A stretch of 64,000 bases of DNA from Pandoraea terrae (GTDB taxonomy: Bacteria; Pseudomonadota; Gammaproteobacteria; Burkholderiales; Burkholderiaceae): positions 21,009 through 85,008 of the forward strand of contig NZ_CABPRZ010000026.1 in assembly GCF_902459695.1 (NCBI RefSeq). The letters are read 5' to 3'. Under the pieces are notes generated by a model, which did not search any database, was not told the origin of the DNA, and saw nothing but the letters and a program-made list of their open reading frames with translations. Shown one piece after another: positions 21,158 to 30,812 of the stretch (the first letter of the stretch is position 1; every line of letters starts with the position of its first letter). The translations under genes and the position numbers were made by a program.

Positions 21158-22138
21158 TCAAGTGCGCCGCGTTATCGAGTAAGAACACAATTGTAGCAGG
21201 CTTTCTTTGTAAGTGGAACTAGGCAACGTCGAAATTATTTTCGCGGCCGCATTGGCCTCGGCTTCGGCGCGTGCCAACGTGTAGTCGAGTGCCCCTGTGC
21301 GCGTGATCGCGGCGAGGATCGGCTCGAATTTTTCGGTGCCGCCATTCTCGATCGCTTCGCGCACGAGTTGCTGTTCCACCGGTGTGCCGTGACGCAGGAC
21401 ATGAATCAGCGGCAACGTCGGCTTGCCTTCGCGCAAGTCGTCGCCCGCATTCTTGCCCATGGCGGCGCTGTCGCCGGCGTAATCGAGCCAGTCGTCCATC
21501 AACTGGAAGGCAGTCCCCAGCCGTCCGCCATATTCCGTGACGGCCGCTTCGGTGGCGGCATCCGCGCCGGCCAGCACTGCGGCGAGTTGCGTCGCCGCTT
21601 CGAACAGCGTGGCTGTCTTGTATTGAATGACCTGCAGATAGCGCGCTTCGTCCACATCGGGATCGTGCATGTTGAGCAACTGCAGCACCTCACCTTCGGC
21701 GATCACGTTCGTCGCACGGGCCAGGATCTGCATCACGCGCATATTGTCTACGCTGACCATCATCTGGAACGAGCGTGAGTACAGGAAATCGCCGACGAGC
21801 ACGGAGGCCGCGTTGCCGAACAACGCGTTGGCGGTCTTCTTGCCGCGGCGCAGGTCGGATTCATCGACCACGTCGTCGTGCAGCAGCGTCGAGGTGTGGA
21901 TGAACTCCACCACGGCGGCCAATTCATGTCGGGCCGCCGATTTGACGCCGAGCGCGCCCGCCACGAGCAGCAGCAGGGCGGGACGAAGCCGTTTGCCGCC
22001 GGCACCGATGATGTACTCCGAGATCTGGTTGATCAACACCACCTCGGAGGCCAACCGGTCGCGGATGAGCTGGTCGACCTGACGCATGTCGTCGGCGATC
22101 GCAGCCAGCAAGTTCTGGGAAGAGGTCGAAGCAGTCAA
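21158..22138 (-). CDS. ispB: Octaprenyl diphosphate synthase-type polyprenyl synthase
   Basis: This trans-prenyltransferase makes the side chain of ubiquinone from IPP and FPP. The 326-residue protein has the first Asp-rich motif DDVVDESD (88-95), the second DDWLDYAGD, GGKRLRP for diphosphate binding, and a typical all-helical pattern. The chain length (C40 is usual in this family) is not provable from sequence. It is divergent from rplU, a common arrangement in proteobacteria. A TATAAT within a hairpin lies just upstream. Confidence 0.92.
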   Translation of the reverse strand: MTASTSSQNLLAAIADDMRQVDQLIRDRLASEVVLINQISEYIIGAGGKRLRPALLLLVAGALGVKSAARHELAAVVEFIHTSTLLHDDVVDESDLRRGKKTANALFGNAASVLVGDFLYSRSFQMMVSVDNMRVMQILARATNVIAEGEVLQLLNMHDPDVDEARYLQVIQYKTATLFEAATQLAAVLAGADAATEAAVTEYGGRLGTAFQLMDDWLDYAGDSAAMGKNAGDDLREGKPTLPLIHVLRHGTPVEQQLVREAIENGGTEKFEPILAAITRTGALDYTLARAEAEANAAAKIISTLPSSTYKESLLQLCSYSITRRT

Positions 22139-22156
22139 GACGAGACTCGGGTGAGC

Positions 22157-22185
22157 AAAAAAACGCCCAAATTATATAGTGGGCG
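22157..22185 (-). promoter_or_regulatory. ispB upstream element: -10 within a terminator-like hairpin
   Basis: On the minus strand CGCCCA (22185-22180) pairs with TGGGCG (22169-22164), and seven T's follow (22163-22157), which is terminator-like. The hairpin loop contains TATAAT (22176-22171), a good -10 for ispB, about 35 bases before its ATG. The arrangement could stop read-through on this strand while allowing initiation within the loop; that is inference. Confidence 0.5.
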
Positions 22186-22235
22186 CGGCTTGCGCGGCGA
22201 ATTCGCGGTCACGAACTTGCGTTTGATGGAAGTCT

Positions 22236-22264
22236 TTGACGCAAAAGGGGAAAGTCTGTATAAT
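22236..22264 (+). promoter_or_regulatory. Strong consensus promoter for rplU-rpmA
   Basis: TTGACG at 22236-22241 and TATAAT at 22259-22264 are separated by 17 bases, a near-perfect sigma-70 promoter and the best in the window. Transcription should begin near 22271, giving a leader of about 230 bases before rplU. Confidence 0.9.
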
Positions 22265-22499
22265 CCCCGGTTTTCGTGCGCGTACTTGCGCCGAAGGCCA
22301 GCTTTGTTCTCGCCGAAGGCCCGGTTTGCCAGATTTAATGCTCGTTAATGCATTGTTAATGGCTCGGCATTGGCCAGGCTTCACGCGGTGGTTTCGCGGT
22401 GGCTTGCCGTATTGCGCATGATCGGCAAACAGGTGGCGCGGGTTGGTCCGGCAGGCAAGACGCTGCGGAAATTCTAATGTTTATGAGTGAGGTTCAACC
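22265..22499 (+). other. Long rplU leader with phased TTAATG repeats
   Basis: This stretch after the rplU promoter has no defended gene. TTAATG occurs at 22335, 22345 and 22356, 10 and 11 bases apart. The sequence CGCCGAAGGCC occurs twice (near 22289 and 22313). A 20-codon frame begins at ATG 22359 without a Shine-Dalgarno sequence. Ribosomal protein leaders often carry autoregulatory RNA structures; a proof by covariation is not possible here. Confidence 0.5.
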
Positions 22500-22811
22500 A
22501 TGTACGCGGTCATAAAAACCGGCGGCAAGCAATATAAGGTTGCTGCTGGCGAAAAACTTAAAGTAGAACAGATACCGGCTGACATTGGCGCTGAAATCAC
22601 CATCGACCAAGTACTCGCCGTTGGCGAGGGTGAATCGATCAAGTTCGGTGCACCGTTGGTCAGTGGGGCTTCCGTCAAGGCTACCGTTGTCGCCCAGGGT
22701 CGTCACCCCAAGGTGAAGATTTTCAAGATGCGCCGTCGCAAGCACTACCAGAAGCGTCAAGGCCATCGCCAAAACTACACCGAGCTGCGCATCGACAGCA
22801 TCGTCGGCTAA
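22500..22811 (+). CDS. rplU: 50S ribosomal protein L21
   Basis: L21 is a small large-subunit protein that binds 23S rRNA. The 103-residue product starts [19 protein letters not shown] and has the conserved C-terminal basic segment [16 protein letters not shown] for rRNA contact. It has its own strong promoter and a long leader, and rpmA follows after 25 bases, as in nearly all bacteria. The order ispB (divergent)-rplU-rpmA-obgE is typical of proteobacteria. Confidence 0.98.
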   Translation: MYAVIKTGGKQYKVAAGEKLKVEQIPADIGAEITIDQVLAVGEGESIKFGAPLVSGASVKATVVAQGRHPKVKIFKMRRRKHYQKRQGHRQNYTELRIDSIVG

Positions 22812-22836
22812 TCGCGCGCAAGGTAAGGAGTAAACC

Positions 22837-23097
22837 ATGGCACACAAAAAAGCAGGCGGCTCTTCCCGTAACGGCCGCGATTCCGAGTCGAAACGACTCG
22901 GCGTGAAGGTGTATGGCGGCCAGGCGATTCTCGCCGGCGGCATCATCGTCCGCCAACGTGGTACGCGCATGCATGCCGGCGAAAACGTCGGTATCGGCAA
23001 GGACCACACGCTGTATGCACTGACTGACGGTCACGTGCAGTTCGCCGTCAAGGGCGCAGCGAAGAAGCAATTCGTCAACGTGGTGCCGGCAGCGTAA
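22837..23097 (+). CDS. rpmA: 50S ribosomal protein L27
   Basis: L27 reaches into the peptidyl transferase centre with its N-terminus. The 86-residue protein begins [20 protein letters not shown], the standard form without a cleavable N-terminal extension, and contains [20 protein letters not shown]. The Shine-Dalgarno AAGGAG is about 6 bases upstream. A terminator follows directly, so obgE probably has its own promoter or receives read-through. Confidence 0.98.
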   Translation: MAHKKAGGSSRNGRDSESKRLGVKVYGGQAILAGGIIVRQRGTRMHAGENVGIGKDHTLYALTDGHVQFAVKGAAKKQFVNVVPAA

Positions 23098-23115
23098 GAC
23101 CCGCCTTTTGCCACC

Positions 23116-23147
23116 AAAAGGCCTCGCACTTATGCGGGGCCTTTTTT
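23116..23147 (+). terminator. Terminator after rpmA
   Basis: AAAAGGCCTCGCA (23116-23128) and TGCGGGGCCTTTT (23133-23145) form a stem with one G-T pair and a 4-base loop, then a T-run. It ends the rplU-rpmA transcript. Confidence 0.9.
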
Positions 23148-23247
23148 GTTTGCCCGACCGGATTTTGCGTGCCCATGCAGGCGCGCGCGGACGGGCGCCG
23201 CACAGTGTAGGATCGTCGTGTGACGATCGGATGGACAGGACGGATTC

Positions 23248-24396
23248 ATGAAATTCATTGACGAAGCGCGTATTGAAGTTATCGCCGGCAATGGCGGCAA
23301 CGGCTCGGCGTCAATGCGCCGTGAAAAGTTCGTGCCGTTCGGCGGCCCCGACGGCGGCGACGGCGGCCGTGGCGGCAGTGTGTATGCCATCGCCGACCGC
23401 AATATCAACACGCTGATCGATTTCCGCTACGCCAAGAAGCATCTGGCGCGTAACGGGGAGAGCGGCCGCGGCGCGGATTGCTATGGCAAGGGCGGCGAAG
23501 ACATCACGCTGCGCATGCCCGTCGGCACCATCATCATGGACATGGAGACCGGCGAGACAATCGCCGACCTGACCGAACATGGCCAGGTCGTAACGCTTGC
23601 CAAGGGCGGCGACGGCGGCCTCGGCAACCTCCACTTCAAATCGAGCACGAACCGCGCGCCGCGCCAGAAGACCGACGGCAAGCCGGGCGAGCGGCGCATG
23701 CTTCAGCTCGAACTCAAGGTGCTGGCCGACGTGGGCCTGCTCGGCATGCCCAACGCGGGCAAGTCCACGTTCATTGCTTCGGTGTCGAACGCGCGCCCGA
23801 AAGTGGCCGATTATCCGTTTACTACGCTCCATCCGAATCTCGGTGTTGTGCGCACGGCGGCGGGCAAGAGCTTTGTCATTGCCGACATTCCCGGCCTGAT
23901 CGAAGGCGCCGCCGAAGGCGCCGGCCTGGGGCACCGTTTCCTGCGGCATTTGCAGCGCACCGGGTTGCTGCTGCACATTGTGGACGTGGCGCCGTTCGAC
24001 GAGAACGCCGATCCGGTGGCCGACGCGCGCGCGATCGTCGACGAGCTCAAGAAGTACGACGAGGCGCTGTTCGAGAAGGAACGTTGGCTCGTGCTCAACA
24101 AGGTCGACATGTTGTCGCCGGACGAACGCGAAGCGCGTATCGCGGATTTCCTGAAGCGGTTTGCGTGGGACGGTCCGGTCTTCGAGATCTCCGCGCTGAC
24201 CGGCGAAGGATGCGAAAATCTTTGCTACGCGATTCAGGATGACCTGTACGCCAAGCGCGGCGCCATCGACGAAGCCCTCGAAGACGCGGCGCAAGACCCG
24301 CGCTTTCGCGACGCGCTGAATGCGTCGCAAAATGCAGCGGCGTCAGTGGCCTCGCCGGAAGGCGACGATGGCGCGTCCGGCGCCGAATCCCGTTAA
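23248..24396 (+). CDS. obgE: GTPase ObgE/CgtA
   Basis: ObgE is a large-subunit-associated GTPase involved in ribosome maturation and growth control. The 382-residue protein has the Gly-rich Obg fold at the N-terminus ([20 protein letters not shown] and similar GGDGG repeats), the G domain with GMPNAGKST (G1), DIPGLIEGA (G3) and NKVD (G4), and a short acidic Ala-rich C-terminus. A Shine-Dalgarno-like sequence (ACAGGA) precedes ATG 23248. It sits between rpmA and proB. Confidence 0.97.
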   Translation: MKFIDEARIEVIAGNGGNGSASMRREKFVPFGGPDGGDGGRGGSVYAIADRNINTLIDFRYAKKHLARNGESGRGADCYGKGGEDITLRMPVGTIIMDMETGETIADLTEHGQVVTLAKGGDGGLGNLHFKSSTNRAPRQKTDGKPGERRMLQLELKVLADVGLLGMPNAGKSTFIASVSNARPKVADYPFTTLHPNLGVVRTAAGKSFVIADIPGLIEGAAEGAGLGHRFLRHLQRTGLLLHIVDVAPFDENADPVADARAIVDELKKYDEALFEKERWLVLNKVDMLSPDEREARIADFLKRFAWDGPVFEISALTGEGCENLCYAIQDDLYAKRGAIDEALEDAAQDPRFRDALNASQNAAASVASPEGDDGASGAESR

Positions 24397-24441
24397 TTCC
24401 AATATTCCGAAGCGACATCGATCGCAGGAGAAGCAAGCGCC

Positions 24442-25575
24442 ATGCGTTCTGTCATCGCTGATGCCAAGCGAATCGTGGTGAAAGTGGGTTCCAGCCTCGT
24501 GACCAACGATGGCCGGGGGTTGGACGATATCGCGATCGCGCGCTGGGCGCAGCAGATCGCGGCTTTGCGCCAAGGCGCCGACGGCATGCCGGGCAAGGAG
24601 GTCGTGCTGGTCAGCTCGGGCGCGATCGCCGAAGGCATGCAGCGCCTGGGCTGGACGCGCCGTCCGAAGGAAATCCACGAACTGCAGGCGGCCGCGGCCG
24701 TCGGGCAGATGGGACTCGCGCAGGTCTACGAGACGCGTTTCGCCGAGCACGGCGTGCGCACCGCGCAAATTCTGCTCACGCACGCCGATCTGGCCGATCG
24801 CGAGCGCTATCTGAATGCGCGATCGACGCTGCTGACGCTGTTGCGCCTGGGCGTCGTGCCGATCATCAACGAGAACGACACGGTCGTTACCGACGAAATC
24901 AAGTTCGGCGACAACGACACGCTCGGCGCACTCGTGGCGAATCTCATCGATGGCGACGCGGTCGTCATTCTCACCGATCAATCAGGGTTGTACACGGCCG
25001 ACCCGCGCAAACATCCCGATGCGACTTTCGTTCATGAAGCGAACGCCGGCGACGAAGCGCTCGAGGCGATGGCCGGCGGCGCCGGTTCCAGCATCGGCCG
25101 CGGCGGCATGCTGACGAAAATCCTGGCCGCCAAGCGCGCGGCGACGAGCGGGGCGCATACCGTGATTGCCTCGGGCCGCGAGGCCGACGTGCTGGTGCGT
25201 TTGGCCAAGGGCGAGGCGATCGGCACCCAGCTCGTCGCCAAGACGGCGCTGCTGACTGCCCGCAAGCAATGGATGGCCGATCATCTGCAGGTGCGCGGAC
25301 GGGTGCGTATCGATGCGGGGGCGCGCAAGAAGCTGGTGGAAGAGGGCAAGAGCCTGCTGCCGATCGGCGTGACCGACGTAGAGGGCAATTTCGCGCGTGG
25401 CGAAGTGATCGTTTGTCTGGACGACGCAGGCGTCGAAGTGGCGCGCGGCCTGTCGAATTACAGCAGCTCGGAAGCCCGACTGATCCGCCGGCGTCCGAGC
25501 AGCGACATCGAGGCGGTGCTCGGGTTCGTCAACGAACCCGAACTGATTCACCGCGACAATCTGGTGCTGCGCTGA
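24442..25575 (+). CDS. proB: Glutamate 5-kinase
   Basis: ProB phosphorylates glutamate in the first step of proline synthesis. The 377-residue protein has an amino-acid kinase domain (KVGSSLVTN near the start, [28 protein letters not shown]) and a C-terminal PUA domain from about residue 280. [15 protein letters not shown] is the typical allosteric/substrate loop. An AGGAG Shine-Dalgarno is 10 or so bases upstream of ATG 24442. It follows obgE by 45 bases, as in many betaproteobacteria. Confidence 0.96.
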   Translation: MRSVIADAKRIVVKVGSSLVTNDGRGLDDIAIARWAQQIAALRQGADGMPGKEVVLVSSGAIAEGMQRLGWTRRPKEIHELQAAAAVGQMGLAQVYETRFAEHGVRTAQILLTHADLADRERYLNARSTLLTLLRLGVVPIINENDTVVTDEIKFGDNDTLGALVANLIDGDAVVILTDQSGLYTADPRKHPDATFVHEANAGDEALEAMAGGAGSSIGRGGMLTKILAAKRAATSGAHTVIASGREADVLVRLAKGEAIGTQLVAKTALLTARKQWMADHLQVRGRVRIDAGARKKLVEEGKSLLPIGVTDVEGNFARGEVIVCLDDAGVEVARGLSNYSSSEARLIRRRPSSDIEAVLGFVNEPELIHRDNLVLR

Positions 25576-25596
25576 CCGTTTGCCGGGTGTTGGCGA

Positions 25597-26157
25597 TCAG
25601 CGGATATTGTCGAGCGCCTTGGGGTACTTGAGACCCTGGATGATCACCTTGGGCGACCCCAGCGGCCCCTTGTCGCGGCAGAAGTAGTCCCGATACAGCA
25701 CCCCTTGGTAGCCGGTCGGTCCGTACGGGCGAATCGGCTGCCATTCGCTGACGCGCGCAGGCGCCCACTTGCCGTCCGGCCTTCCGGTCGCGTACAGGCG
25801 GTATTCGAACGTTTCGCAGCGCACGCCCTCGAACGTGACGTTTCGCGCGCCCTGATTGCTGCGGATGACGGAGACGTAGCGCACGACGCCTTCTGGCGTC
25901 ACGGAGATGGACTTCGCGTCGATGGCGTAGTTGAGCGTCGCGTTTGCCGACGTCGGGTAGCTGACGAGATCGGCATCCTGCGGCGCAGCCGGCAGCGTGA
26001 AGGCGCTTTCGGTGAACTTCTTTGCCTGCTCCTGTTGCTGCAGGTATTCGGTGAGATCGTCTTCCGGGCTGGCGATCGCGTGCGTGGCAATGGCGGCGCC
26101 TGCCAACAGGCAGAGCGAGACGAGGCGAGGCGCGCGACGAAGGAGGTGTCGGGTCAT
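25597..26157 (-). CDS. CNP1-like secreted protein
   Basis: The 186-residue product begins with a signal peptide (MTRHLLRRAPRLVSLCLLAG, cleaved after about residue 29) followed by a mature domain with the pattern of CNP1-like proteins: YVSVIRSNQGARNVTFEGVRCETFEYR and a C-terminal KVIIQGLKYPKALDNIR. The two Cys in the mature part (in VRCETF and DYFCRDKG) may form a disulfide in the periplasm. Function is not known. I choose ATG 26157 as the start because it gives a clean signal peptide. It is co-directional with and downstream of rppH. Confidence 0.85.
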   Translation of the reverse strand: MTRHLLRRAPRLVSLCLLAGAAIATHAIASPEDDLTEYLQQQEQAKKFTESAFTLPAAPQDADLVSYPTSANATLNYAIDAKSISVTPEGVVRYVSVIRSNQGARNVTFEGVRCETFEYRLYATGRPDGKWAPARVSEWQPIRPYGPTGYQGVLYRDYFCRDKGPLGSPKVIIQGLKYPKALDNIR

Positions 26158-26227
26158 GAATGAAGGTTGGGAACGATGCGGGCGGTCGGGCCCGCATCCG
26201 GTGGTTGATGGACCGTAAGGTCCGTCC

Positions 26228-26824
26228 TCAGTTCTCCTGCGGCGTCTTGGGAGACGCTTGCGGGACGGCATCCGGCACGTTTTCGGCCCCCGGCGGCAGC
26301 TTGGCGCCGGCGCGCGGAAACCGCCGCCGGTCATGTGGCAGACGGGCGGGATTGCGGCGCAGATAGCGCGACAGCTCATTGAGCGCCAGTTGATAAACCT
26401 CGCGCTTGAACTCGATGACGGCATCGAGCGGAACCCAATAATCATTCCAGCGCCAGGCATCGAACTCCGGATGATCGGTCGCGCGCAGGCAGATGTCGCA
26501 ATCGCGACCGACCATGCGCAGCAGGAACCAGATTTGTTTCTGGCCCCGGTAATGTCCGCGCACTTCGCGCTTGATGAACTTGTCCGGCACCTCGTAACGC
26601 AACCAGTCGCGCGTGCGACCGATGATTTTGATGTGCTCTGGCTTCAGGCCGGTTTCTTCGTGCAGCTCGCGATACATGGCCTGTTCCGGCGTCTCGCCGT
26701 ACTTGATGCCGCCTTGCGGAAACTGCCAGGAATGCTCGCCCAGCCGCTTGCCCCAGAACACCTCATTATGTGCGTTTAAGAGGATGATGCCGACGTTCGG
26801 GCGAAAGCCTTCACGGTCAAGCAT
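26228..26824 (-). CDS. rppH: RNA pyrophosphohydrolase RppH
   Basis: RppH removes pyrophosphate from the 5' end of mRNAs and triggers RNase E-dependent decay. The 198-residue protein starts [17 protein letters not shown], with the NUDIX box [20 protein letters not shown] then TGL at about 38-60 and the [12 protein letters not shown] segment. The C-terminal 40 residues are Pro/Arg-rich and disordered. ATG 26824 is used; a longer frame upstream would cross into the proS promoter region. It is divergent from proS. Confidence 0.94.
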   Translation of the reverse strand: MLDREGFRPNVGIILLNAHNEVFWGKRLGEHSWQFPQGGIKYGETPEQAMYRELHEETGLKPEHIKIIGRTRDWLRYEVPDKFIKREVRGHYRGQKQIWFLLRMVGRDCDICLRATDHPEFDAWRWNDYWVPLDAVIEFKREVYQLALNELSRYLRRNPARLPHDRRRFPRAGAKLPPGAENVPDAVPQASPKTPQEN

Positions 26825-26834
26825 ACAACCACCC

Positions 26835-26873
26835 TTGAATCCTTTAAAATTGCTTCGATTATAAACAGATAAT
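26835..26873. promoter_or_regulatory. A+T-rich divergent promoter region, rppH/proS
   Basis: The 90-base gap has an A+T-rich core. On the minus strand TATAAT (26863-26858) fits a -10 for rppH. On the plus strand TTGAAT (26835-26840) and TATAAA (26860-26865), 19 bases apart, are a possible proS promoter. Neither has an ideal match and the two overlap, so they may compete. Confidence 0.4.
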
Positions 26874-26914
26874 CGCCACCGCGGGCCGGTGGCCCTATCT
26901 CTCCTGGATAAAGC

Positions 26915-28648
26915 ATGAAAGCCTCTCGTTTCTTCATCGGCACTCTGAAAGAAGCCCCTGCCGACGCCGAAATCGTCAGCCACAAGCTGATGATGCGCGC
27001 CGGCATGATCCGCCGCGTGGCCGGCGGCATCTATAACTACCTGCCGATCGGCCTGCGTTCGATTCGCAAGGTCGAAGCGATCGTACGTGAGGAAATGAAC
27101 CGCGCCGGGGCCGTCGAGCTCCTGATGCCGGCCGTGCAGCCGGCCGAACTGTGGGAGGAATCGGGCCGCTGGGAGAAATATGGGCCGGAACTGCTGCGCC
27201 TGAAGGACCGTAACGACCGCGATTTCGTCGTCGGCCCGACCCACGAGGAGGTCGTGACGGACATTGCGCGCCGCGAAATCAAGAGCTATCGCCAGTTGCC
27301 GGTCAATTTCTATCAGATCCAGACGAAGTTCCGCGACGAGATTCGCCCGCGTTTCGGCGTGATGCGCGGCCGCGAGTTCATCATGAAGGATGCCTATTCC
27401 TTCGATAAGGACCGTGCGGGCCTGGAAGTCTCGTACCAGAAGATGTTCGATGCGTACGTGCGCATCTTCACGCGCCTGGGCCTCGAATTCCGCGCCGTCA
27501 TCGCCGACAACGGCTCAATCGGCGGTTCGGGCTCACATGAATTCCACGTGATTGCCGACACCGGCGAGGACGCCATCGCCTATTGCCCGACGTCCGACTA
27601 CGCGGCCAACGTCGAGAAGGCCGACGCCGTCGCGCTGGGCAACGGCCGTGCCGCCCCCGCCGAGGCGCTGGCCAAGGCCTCTACGCCGGGCATGGCCAAG
27701 TGCGAGGCCGTGGCCGAACACCTGAATATTCCACTCGAACGTACCGTCAAGTCGGTCGTGCTGGCCACCGACGGCGAGGCCGGCGTGCAGGTCTGGCTGC
27801 TGATGCTGCGCGGCGATCACGAGCTCAATGAGATCAAGGCGAGCAAGATCCCGGGGCTCGGTGAGTTCCGTTTTGCCACGGAAGCCGAGATCGTCGAATG
27901 GTTCGGCACGCGGCCGGGCTATCTCGGCCCGATCGGCACGAAGAAGCCGGTCAAGCTGGTCGCTGACCGGACCGTCGCCGACATGAGCGACTTCGTCGTC
28001 GGCGCCAACGACGCCGATTTCCACATGACCGGCGTGAACTGGGGGCGTGATCTGCCGGAACCGGAGGTCTACGACATCCGCAATATCGTTGCGGGCGACC
28101 CGTCGCCGGACGGGAAGGGTGAGATCGCGCTGTGCCGCGGCATCGAAGTCGGTCACGTGTTCCAGCTGGGCACCAAGTACTCGGAAGCGATGAGTGCGAC
28201 GTTCCTCGGCGAGAACGGCAAGCCGCAGCCGATGGAGATGGGCTGCTACGGCATCGGCGTGACGCGGATTCTCGGCGCGGCGATCGAGCAGAATTTCGAC
28301 GACCGCGGCATCATCTGGCCCGAGGCGATCGCGCCGTTCGAAGTTGTGCTGTGCCCGATGGGCTACGATCGCAGCGATGCGGTGCGCGCCGCCGCAGACA
28401 AGCTGTACGAAGCGCTGCTCGCTGCCGGCGTCGACGTGATCTTCGACGATCGCGGCGAGCGTCCGGGCGTGATGTTCGCCGACTGGGAACTGATCGGCGT
28501 GCCGCATCGCCTGGTCATTGGCGACCGCGGCCTCAAGGAAGGCAAGATCGAGTATCAGGGCCGCCGCGATGCCGAAGCGCAACTGCTCGATGCCGATACA
28601 GCCGCCGAGTTCGTCACGGGCAAGGTCCGCGCGGCAAAGGTCGTCTGA
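26915..28648 (+). CDS. proS: Prolyl-tRNA synthetase (bacterial type)
   Basis: ProRS charges tRNA-Pro; a cognate tRNA (CGG) is in this window. The 577-residue protein is the bacterial three-domain form: class II catalytic motifs [21 protein letters not shown] split by an INS editing domain (about 220-400, with [17 protein letters not shown]), and a C-terminal anticodon domain ([15 protein letters not shown] and RGEIEYQGRR-like ending). It begins [19 protein letters not shown]. The editing domain has the usual features, so Ala-tRNA-Pro clearance is likely. It is followed by a strong terminator. Confidence 0.97.
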   Translation: MKASRFFIGTLKEAPADAEIVSHKLMMRAGMIRRVAGGIYNYLPIGLRSIRKVEAIVREEMNRAGAVELLMPAVQPAELWEESGRWEKYGPELLRLKDRNDRDFVVGPTHEEVVTDIARREIKSYRQLPVNFYQIQTKFRDEIRPRFGVMRGREFIMKDAYSFDKDRAGLEVSYQKMFDAYVRIFTRLGLEFRAVIADNGSIGGSGSHEFHVIADTGEDAIAYCPTSDYAANVEKADAVALGNGRAAPAEALAKASTPGMAKCEAVAEHLNIPLERTVKSVVLATDGEAGVQVWLLMLRGDHELNEIKASKIPGLGEFRFATEAEIVEWFGTRPGYLGPIGTKKPVKLVADRTVADMSDFVVGANDADFHMTGVNWGRDLPEPEVYDIRNIVAGDPSPDGKGEIALCRGIEVGHVFQLGTKYSEAMSATFLGENGKPQPMEMGCYGIGVTRILGAAIEQNFDDRGIIWPEAIAPFEVVLCPMGYDRSDAVRAAADKLYEALLAAGVDVIFDDRGERPGVMFADWELIGVPHRLVIGDRGLKEGKIEYQGRRDAEAQLLDADTAAEFVTGKVRAAKVV

Positions 28649-28680
28649 CCGAACGCCGCCTGCGTTAGCGTCGAATGACA

Positions 28681-28719
28681 AACGGCCGTCGTGTGCGTGA
28701 ACGACGGCCGTTGTCTTTT
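28681..28719. terminator. Terminator between proS and hpt
   Basis: AACGGCCGTCGT (28681-28692) and ACGACGGCCGTT (28701-28712) form a 12-bp perfect stem with an 8-base loop, followed by GTCTTTT. It ends proS and may also serve the convergent hpt gene. Confidence 0.88.
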
Positions 28720-28741
28720 GGCGCGTGAAACGTCCGAAAAC

Positions 28742-29290
28742 CTACTTGGCGGAATGCAGCGCCCGGATCGACGGCAGATTGCGCCAGTAGCCGCGTGCGT
28801 CCATGCCGCAGCCGAAGACGTAGCGGTCGGGCACGGTGAAGCCGCAGAAATCGGGATGCGACGGCTTCGCTTTGTTGAGCAGTTTCTCGCACAGCACGGC
28901 GCTGTAGAAGTGGGACGCGCCCATCTCCAGGATACGGTCACGAATGGCCGCCATGGTGGCGCCCTCGTCGAGAATGTCGTCAAGCACCAGCACCACGCGG
29001 CCACGCACCGAGTCGCGCGGCGCCACGCGCCACTGCATCGCGCCGCCCGTCGTGGTGTTGTTGTAGCGGGACAGATGGATGTAGTCGAATTCCAGCGGAA
29101 AATCGAGGCGGGGCAGCAACATGCCCGTGAAGACGGCGGCGCCGCCCATGACGGACAGCACCATCGGGAACGTGTCGCCGATGGCGCTCTTGATAGCGCC
29201 GGCCATGCGGTCGACGGAGGCATTGACCTCCTGCGGCGTGACGATCTCTTCGGAATTGCGGAATACTTCGAGGGCTTCTTCGCGGTTCAT
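28742..29290 (-). CDS. hpt: Hypoxanthine-guanine phosphoribosyltransferase
   Basis: This salvage enzyme makes IMP or GMP from the free base and PRPP. The 182-residue protein has the PRPP-binding loop VVLVLDDILDEGATM near residue 100, the SVMGGAAVFTG segment near residue 46, and a C-terminal DRYVFGCGMDARGYWRNLP. It looks closer to Hpt than to Gpt, but base preference is inferred. It is downstream of ffh on the same strand after about 70 bases, and the start ATG 29290 gives the usual MNREEALEVFRNSE opening. Confidence 0.88.
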   Translation of the reverse strand: MNREEALEVFRNSEEIVTPQEVNASVDRMAGAIKSAIGDTFPMVLSVMGGAAVFTGMLLPRLDFPLEFDYIHLSRYNNTTTGGAMQWRVAPRDSVRGRVVLVLDDILDEGATMAAIRDRILEMGASHFYSAVLCEKLLNKAKPSHPDFCGFTVPDRYVFGCGMDARGYWRNLPSIRALHSAK

Positions 29291-29361
29291 ATGGGCGACC
29301 CTTGGCGAGTGCGAGGATTCAGTTCAGTGCGGCCGGCAGTATAACGCCGGATGGTCCGCGA

Positions 29362-30726
29362 CTAGCGCATGCCGGGCATCATGCCCTTCATGCTGCGCAT
29401 CATCTTCATCATGCCGCCGCCTTTCAGTTTCTTCATCATTGTGCGCATCTGGTCGTACTGCGCCAGCATGCGGTTGACTTCCTGCACCTGCACACCGGCG
29501 CCCGCGGCGATACGGCGCTTGCGGCTGGCCTTGATCAGGTCCGGCTTGGCGCGCTCGCCGGGCGTCATCGAATTGATGATGCCTTCCATGCGGCGCACCG
29601 ATTTCTCGGCCTGATCCATATTGGTCTGGCTCGCCGCGGCCTGGAATTGCGCCGGCAGCTTGTCCATCAGGGTCGACAGACCGCCCATCTTCTTCATCTG
29701 GCCGATCTGTGCCTTGAAGTCGTTGAGGTCGAAGTCGCCGCCTTTCTTGACCTTCTCGGCGAGCTTTTGCGCGGCCTGAACGTCGACCCCGCGTTGCGCT
29801 TCCTCGACGAGGGCGAGAATATCGCCCATGCCGAGAATCCGGTTGGCCATGCGGTCCGGATAGAAGACCTCGAGGCCGTCGAGCTTTTCGCCGACACCGA
29901 CGAACTTGATGGGGCGGCCCGTGACGTGACGCACGGACAGTGCCGCACCGCCGCGCGAATCACCGTCGAGCTTGGTGAGGATAACGCCGGTCAGCGGCAG
30001 CGCGTCGTTGAACGCGCGCGCGGTGTTCACGGCATCCTGGCCCAGCATCGCGTCGACGACGAACAGGGTTTCGATCGGGTTCAACGCGGCGTGCAGCGCG
30101 CTGATTTCCGACATCATCGCTTCGTCGATGCCGAGACGGCCGGCGGTGTCGACCAGCAGGACGTCGTGGTGATGCTTGCGTGCCCAATCGATCGCGGCGC
30201 CCGCGATGTCGACCGGCTTCTGGTCAGGCTGCGAGGGGAAGAAATCCGCGCCGACCTGTTCCGTCACTGTCTGCAGCTGTGCGATGGCGGCGGGGCGGTA
30301 CACGTCGACGGAAACCGTCAGCACTTTCTTCTTCTGGCCGCGCAGAAGCTTGGCCAGTTTCCCGACGGTGGTGGTTTTCCCGGCGCCTTGCAAGCCGGCC
30401 ATCAGGATAATGGCGGGGGGCGTCGTGGCAAGATTGAGTTCGGCGGCGCGGCCTTCGTAATCGCCGCCCATCAGCGCGGTCAGCTCGCGCTGGACCACGC
30501 CGACGAGGGCCTGGCCCGGCGAGAGGCTCGCCAGCACTTCCTCGCCGAGGGCTTTTTCCTTGACCTTGGCGATGAATTCGCGCACGACTGGCAGCGCCAC
30601 GTCGGCCTCCAGCAGGGCCAAACGCACCTCGCGCAGCATTTCCTGCGTGTTGGCTTCCGTCAGCCGGGCTTCGCCGCGCAGCGTCTTGACGACCTTCGCC
30701 AGACGCGTAGTGAGATTGTCGAGCAT
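29362..30726 (-). CDS. ffh: Signal recognition particle protein Ffh
   Basis: Ffh with 4.5S RNA targets nascent inner-membrane proteins to FtsY. The 454-residue protein has an N domain (MLDNLTTRLAKVVKTLRGEA), the G domain with GLQGAGKTTTVGKLA, DTAGRL and TKLDGDSRGG, and a Met-rich M domain ending MKMMRSMKGMMPGMR. All expected signature-peptide binding features are present. No 4.5S RNA gene is recognised in the window. It is divergent from the YpjD-like gene at 30813. Confidence 0.97.
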   Translation of the reverse strand: MLDNLTTRLAKVVKTLRGEARLTEANTQEMLREVRLALLEADVALPVVREFIAKVKEKALGEEVLASLSPGQALVGVVQRELTALMGGDYEGRAAELNLATTPPAIILMAGLQGAGKTTTVGKLAKLLRGQKKKVLTVSVDVYRPAAIAQLQTVTEQVGADFFPSQPDQKPVDIAGAAIDWARKHHHDVLLVDTAGRLGIDEAMMSEISALHAALNPIETLFVVDAMLGQDAVNTARAFNDALPLTGVILTKLDGDSRGGAALSVRHVTGRPIKFVGVGEKLDGLEVFYPDRMANRILGMGDILALVEEAQRGVDVQAAQKLAEKVKKGGDFDLNDFKAQIGQMKKMGGLSTLMDKLPAQFQAAASQTNMDQAEKSVRRMEGIINSMTPGERAKPDLIKASRKRRIAAGAGVQVQEVNRMLAQYDQMRTMMKKLKGGGMMKMMRSMKGMMPGMR

Positions 30727-30812
30727 GAAACGTTTCCTGTGACTGCGAGTCCCAGGCCGCGGCGGTTGCCGTATGGCAGCGCGCCCGTCAAGGGGTAGTG
30801 TAAACTTCGAAC

